A model generated the notes under the pieces. That model was not told the DNA's origin. It worked only from the letters and a program-made list of their open reading frames with translations, and searched no databases. A stretch of 15,986 bases of DNA, taken from the NCBI GenBank assembly GCA_964511155.1, contig CAZEEJ010000132.1, positions 1-15,986 on the forward strand, in the 5' to 3' direction. Shown here piece by piece: positions 13,240 through 15,986 of this stretch. The position numbers were made by a program, and so were the translations under genes. The DNA comes from JAAYDF01 sp964511155. GTDB lineage: Bacteria > Planctomycetota > Phycisphaerae > UBA1845 > PWPN01. The stretch's first letter is position 1. Each line of letters starts with the position of its first letter.

Positions 13240-14718
13240 ATGAAGGCGCGAGAACTCACCAACATGGGTTACCCGGCCGGTCCGATTCTGGGCATGGCCC
13301 GAGCGGCGGCGGGTAACGCCCGCATGGCCGGCCGGACGACACGGCAGGTTCGCGCGGACCTTGCCTTATTGCTGGGCGAGCCAGAGCGGTTCGCTGACGA
13401 TCCTCACTTCGGTAAGCTGGCCGCCGCCGTTTCGGAGGCGGGCTTGGCCAAGCGAGCCTCGCGCGCGGCGACGGTGCCCGACGATCATTCGCCTGAGCCC
13501 GGCGGCCGAGGCGGGGCTCGCGGCGAATACCGGGCGCCGACCGAGTACCGCTGGAACGAGTCGCTGCAGTACCGCGTCTGGGGCGAGGATATCGATCCCG
13601 CCGCCCACGATCAGATGCGCAACGCTTGCCGCCTGCCCATCTCCGTCGCCGGGGCCCTGATGCCCGACGCCCACGTGGGCTACGGTCTGCCCATCGGCGG
13701 CGTGCTGGCGACCGACAATGCCGTGATTCCCTATGCCGTGGGCGTGGACATCGCCTGCCGCATGATGATGACCGTGTTCGACCTCCCGCCGGAGCGGCTG
13801 GCCGAGGACGAACACCGCTTCCAGACCATCATCGAGGACAACACGCGGTTCGGCGTCGGGGCGGAATGGAAGCCGCGACGGCAGCACCCGGTGATGGACG
13901 AGAACTGGAACGTCACCCCGGTGACCGCCCGGCTCAAGGACCTCGCCCATCGGCAACTCGGTTCCAGCGGCTCGGGCAACCATTTCGTCGAGTTCGGCGA
14001 GCTGGTTCTCGATGAAGCTGTTCACGGTACGCCGCCCGGGCGATACCTCGCGGTCCTCTCGCACAGCGGCAGCCGCGGGCCGGGCAACAAGATCGCGATG
14101 CACTACAGCAAGTGGGCCATGAGCCGCCATGGACGCATGCCGCGCGACCTGCGGCACCTGGCCTGGCTGGAGTTGGATCGCGACGGCGAGGAGTACTGGG
14201 CGGCGATGGAGCTGATGGGGCGTTATGCCTCCGCCAACCACCACGTGATCCATCGCCAGATCGCCGCCGCGGTGGGCGACCCCGTCCTGCTCCAGGTCGA
14301 GAACCACCACAACTTCGCCTGGCGCGAGGTGCACAACGGCCGCGAGGTCATCGTGCACCGCAAGGGGGCAACGCCGGCGTCGGCGGGCGTGCTGGGCATC
14401 ATCCCCGGCTCGATGGCCGCCCCGGCGTACCTCGTCGAAGGCCGGGGCGATCCCGCCTCGCTGCACTCTGCCTCGCACGGTGCCGGCCGCCGGCTCTCGC
14501 GCAGCGCCGCCTTCAAGCAGATCCGCTGGCCCGAGGTCAAACGCTACCTCGCCGAACGCGGCGTCACCCTCCTGTCCGCCGGACTCGACGAGGCCCCGTG
14601 GGTCTACAAGGACATCGATGCGGTCATGGCCGCCCAAGAGGCCCTCGTCCGCCCGCTCGCCCGCTTCATGCCCCGCCTCGTCAAAATGTCCCCCGCCGGC
14701 GAACGCCCCGAGGATTGA
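13240..14718 (+). CDS. rtcB: RtcB-family RNA ligase
   Basis: RtcB enzymes join RNA 2',3'-cyclic phosphate (or 3'-phosphate) to 5'-OH ends with GTP and Mn2+, through a GMP-histidine intermediate; in bacteria the role is RNA repair. Motifs seen over 492 residues: MPDAHVGYGLPIGG (141-154), GVDIAC with putative metal ligands D170 and C173, GSGNHFVEF (metal His 248), SHSGSRGPGN (His 275), ENHHNFA (His 356/357), HRKGAT (373-378), PGSMAAPAY, and SHGAGRRLSR, whose His 413 is the expected guanylated residue. Several positions deviate from the E. coli/Pyrococcus consensus (GVDIACRM for GVDIGCGM), so it belongs to a divergent branch. Residues 1-100 are an N-terminal extension with a low-complexity 84-97. 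ATG 13240 is chosen because GAGGG lies 9 bases upstream; a TTG at 13231 is the alternative. Cotranscription with queA is plausible. Confidence 0.9.
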   Translation: MKARELTNMGYPAGPILGMARAAAGNARMAGRTTRQVRADLALLLGEPERFADDPHFGKLAAAVSEAGLAKRASRAATVPDDHSPEPGGRGGARGEYRAPTEYRWNESLQYRVWGEDIDPAAHDQMRNACRLPISVAGALMPDAHVGYGLPIGGVLATDNAVIPYAVGVDIACRMMMTVFDLPPERLAEDEHRFQTIIEDNTRFGVGAEWKPRRQHPVMDENWNVTPVTARLKDLAHRQLGSSGSGNHFVEFGELVLDEAVHGTPPGRYLAVLSHSGSRGPGNKIAMHYSKWAMSRHGRMPRDLRHLAWLELDRDGEEYWAAMELMGRYASANHHVIHRQIAAAVGDPVLLQVENHHNFAWREVHNGREVIVHRKGATPASAGVLGIIPGSMAAPAYLVEGRGDPASLHSASHGAGRRLSRSAAFKQIRWPEVKRYLAERGVTLLSAGLDEAPWVYKDIDAVMAAQEALVRPLARFMPRLVKMSPAGERPED

Positions 14719-14762
14719 ACAGCTCCGTTACACCTGATTCCCCTCCCGGTGTGCTGAGGAGT

Positions 14763-14791
14763 TTGGCGTTTGCGAGGCCGGACCATACAAT
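14763..14791 (+). promoter_or_regulatory. Candidate sigma-70-type promoter for the small gene
   Basis: TTGGCG (14763-14768, 4 of 6 matches to the -35) and TACAAT (14786-14791, 5 of 6 to the -10) are separated by 17 bp. Transcription would begin near 14798, with GGAG (14808-14811) and ATG 14819 following. Confidence 0.45.
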
Positions 14792-14818
14792 GCAATAGTA
14801 GCTTCATGGAGACTGCCT

Positions 14819-15040
14819 ATGCGATCCATTCGCGTCGACGCTGTTGCACAGAAGGACGGGGAGGTGCACCTCAGCGACCTGCCCTGCCGCAAGGGAGATC
14901 GCGTGGAAGCGGTGGTCTCTTTTCCCGACTCCGCTGACGTGACCGCCCGCCAAGCTGCCCGACAGCGCTTCCTCGCCCGCGCCAACGCCTCGCGGTTCCG
15001 TTCCACCGGTCAGTATCCCTCGCGGGACGAACTCCGATAA
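14819..15040 (+). CDS. Small antitoxin-like hypothetical protein
   Basis: 73 residues. The first half (IRVDAVAQKDGEVHLSDLP, then CRKGDRVEAVVSF) reads like an AbrB-type or similar swapped-hairpin DNA-binding N-terminus, with the 'residue-GDxVEVxV' pattern common in type II antitoxins. The second half is a basic helix ending in GQYPSRDELR, a tail I recall from small antitoxin-like proteins encoded before PIN-domain toxins. No toxin gene follows: the next gene is a phosphofructokinase. It may be an orphan antitoxin or an unrelated small regulator. The start is supported by GGAG (14808-14811) 7 bases before the ATG, and a promoter-like pair lies upstream. Confidence 0.65.
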   Translation: MRSIRVDAVAQKDGEVHLSDLPCRKGDRVEAVVSFPDSADVTARQAARQRFLARANASRFRSTGQYPSRDELR

Positions 15041-15064
15041 CCGAACTGCCGTACTTTCCTGATT

Positions 15065-15097
15065 GGCTGGCTCTTCATGCCCTGGCATCAGCCAGCC
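15065..15097. other. Hairpin between the small gene and pfk
   Basis: GGCTGGCT (15065-15072) pairs exactly with AGCCAGCC (15090-15097), with an inner ATGC/GCAT stem. It lacks a T-tract. It lies 24 bases past the small gene's stop and 51 bases before the GTG of the next gene. A transcript-end stabiliser, a leader hairpin or an operator are all possible. Confidence 0.5.
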
Positions 15098-15148
15098 GAC
15101 AAACATTGCAGGCCGACTACATACCCAGTCCCCGTCAAGGAGCCTGTC

Positions 15149-15986
15149 GTGAGCAAGAAAAACATCTGTAAATGCATCGGGATCCTGACCTCCGGCGGTG
15201 ACTGCCCCGGCCTGAACGCCGCTATTCGGGCGGTGGCCCGTGCCGCGGCTCGGCAGGGCATGACCGTCATCGGTATCCGCGACGGCTTCCGCGGCCTCGT
15301 CGAGCGACGCGCCGGCATCCTGCACCCCTCCGACGTCTCCGGCATCCTGACGCTCGGTGGCACCGTGCTGGGTACCAGCCGCGACAAGCCCAACAAAATG
15401 CCCATGGGCCAAGCCGGCAAGCTCGACATGACCGCCGCCGCCCTGGCGAATTTCGAGGCCCTGCATCTGGATTGCCTGGTCTGTCTCGGCGGCGGGGGCA
15501 CGCAGAAAAACGCGCTGCACCTGGCACGGGAAGGGGACATCAACGTCGTCACCCTGCCCAAGACCATCGACAACGACGTGGCCGGTACGGACATCACCTT
15601 CGGGTTCTATACCGCACTGCTCACCGCTACGGAAGCCATCGACCGGCTCCACAGCACGGCCGAAAGCCACCACCGCGTCATGGTCGTCGAGATCATGGGC
15701 CACCGGGCGGGCTGGCTGACGCTGGCCGCGGGCGTGGCCGGCGGGGCGGATGTGATCCTCATCCCTGAAATCGCCTACGACGCCAAGGGGGTCGCGGCCA
15801 GCCTGAAAGAGCGCGTCCGGTCGGGCAAGCTCTTCAGCATCGTGGCTGTCGCGGAAGGGGCCGTCACCAGAGAAGAGGCCGAGCACCGGCGCGCGTGCGA
15901 CGAAGAGAATGCCGCGGACAAGAAGCGTAAGAAGCAGGACAAGGACAGGCCCAAGGACAAGAAAGGGAAAGCCCGCAAGCACAAGG
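15149..15986 (+). CDS. pfkA: 6-phosphofructokinase (partial, 3' end beyond window)
   Basis: Phosphorylates fructose 6-phosphate at C1 in glycolysis. The first 279 residues are visible and the frame is open at the right edge. Motifs: nucleotide/phosphate loop TSGGDCPGLNAAIR (14-27), GGTVLGTSR (70-78), LGGGGT (113-118) in place of the usual GGDGS, PKTIDND (137-143) with catalytic Asp 141, GTDITFGFYTA (146-156), and MGHRAGW (183-189) for substrate binding. Lys 138 (K124-type) is typical of pyrophosphate-dependent enzymes, whereas Gly 117 (G104-type) is typical of ATP-dependent ones, so the phosphoryl donor cannot be read with confidence. After VAVAEGAV comes an unusual Lys-rich insert (about 255-279 and continuing). 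The GTG start is firm: AAGGAG (15137-15142) is 6 bases upstream. Confidence 0.92.
   Translation, partial: MSKKNICKCIGILTSGGDCPGLNAAIRAVARAAARQGMTVIGIRDGFRGLVERRAGILHPSDVSGILTLGGTVLGTSRDKPNKMPMGQAGKLDMTAAALANFEALHLDCLVCLGGGGTQKNALHLAREGDINVVTLPKTIDNDVAGTDITFGFYTALLTATEAIDRLHSTAESHHRVMVVEIMGHRAGWLTLAAGVAGGADVILIPEIAYDAKGVAASLKERVRSGKLFSIVAVAEGAVTREEAEHRRACDEENAADKKRKKQDKDRPKDKKGKARKHK

Overview
The window looks like a high-GC Planctomycetota genome, possibly Phycisphaerae-like. The evidence is a PEP-CTERM sorting signal, a giant secreted protein with Cys-rich 'GACCLP' modules, thrombospondin type 3 (TSP3) calcium repeats and a C-terminal dockerin-like EF-hand pair, and intergenic DNA dense with palindromic interspersed repeats of kinds I recall from that phylum. 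No rRNA, tRNA, CRISPR array or transposase gene is visible. The phylum call rests on recalled family patterns, not on a search.

Layout. 1-352: no convincing gene, but three copies of a GTCAACTTGTTGAC-type palindrome. 353-1204 (minus): hypothetical acidic protein, probably 5'-truncated. 1284-2048 (minus): PEP-CTERM exported protein, AT-richer than its neighbours and lying between 14-bp perfect inverted repeats. 2049-3093: about 1 kb of gene-poor, repeat-laden DNA. 3094-3651: thioredoxin-fold protein. 3652-3992: an elaborate leader with a TACAAT promoter-like box, a three-tier hairpin that shares a strand with a terminator-like hairpin, and two 20-bp direct repeats. 3993-11663: one 2556-residue secreted protein. 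11664-11958: a repeat with 15-bp perfect terminal arms. 11959-13188: queA (tRNA queuosine). 13240-14718: RtcB-type RNA ligase. 14819-15040: small antitoxin-like protein. 15149 to the right edge: phosphofructokinase, 3' end missing.

Main result. The giant protein holds exactly 35 RCC1-type blades in five arrays of seven, so it should fold as five consecutive seven-bladed beta-propellers. They are separated by two alternating classes of Cys-rich module and by TSP3 calcium linkers. A PA14-like domain and a LamG-like domain are each inserted inside a TSP3 linker. Its leader may carry a transcription-attenuation switch.

Second theme. Palindromic elements lie not only between genes but also in frame inside two proteins: the N-terminal extension of the giant protein and the middle of QueA. 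This resembles what is known for Rickettsia palindromic elements. The remaining genes (queA, rtcB, pfk, thioredoxin-fold) look like ordinary housekeeping functions with no evident shared pathway with the giant protein.
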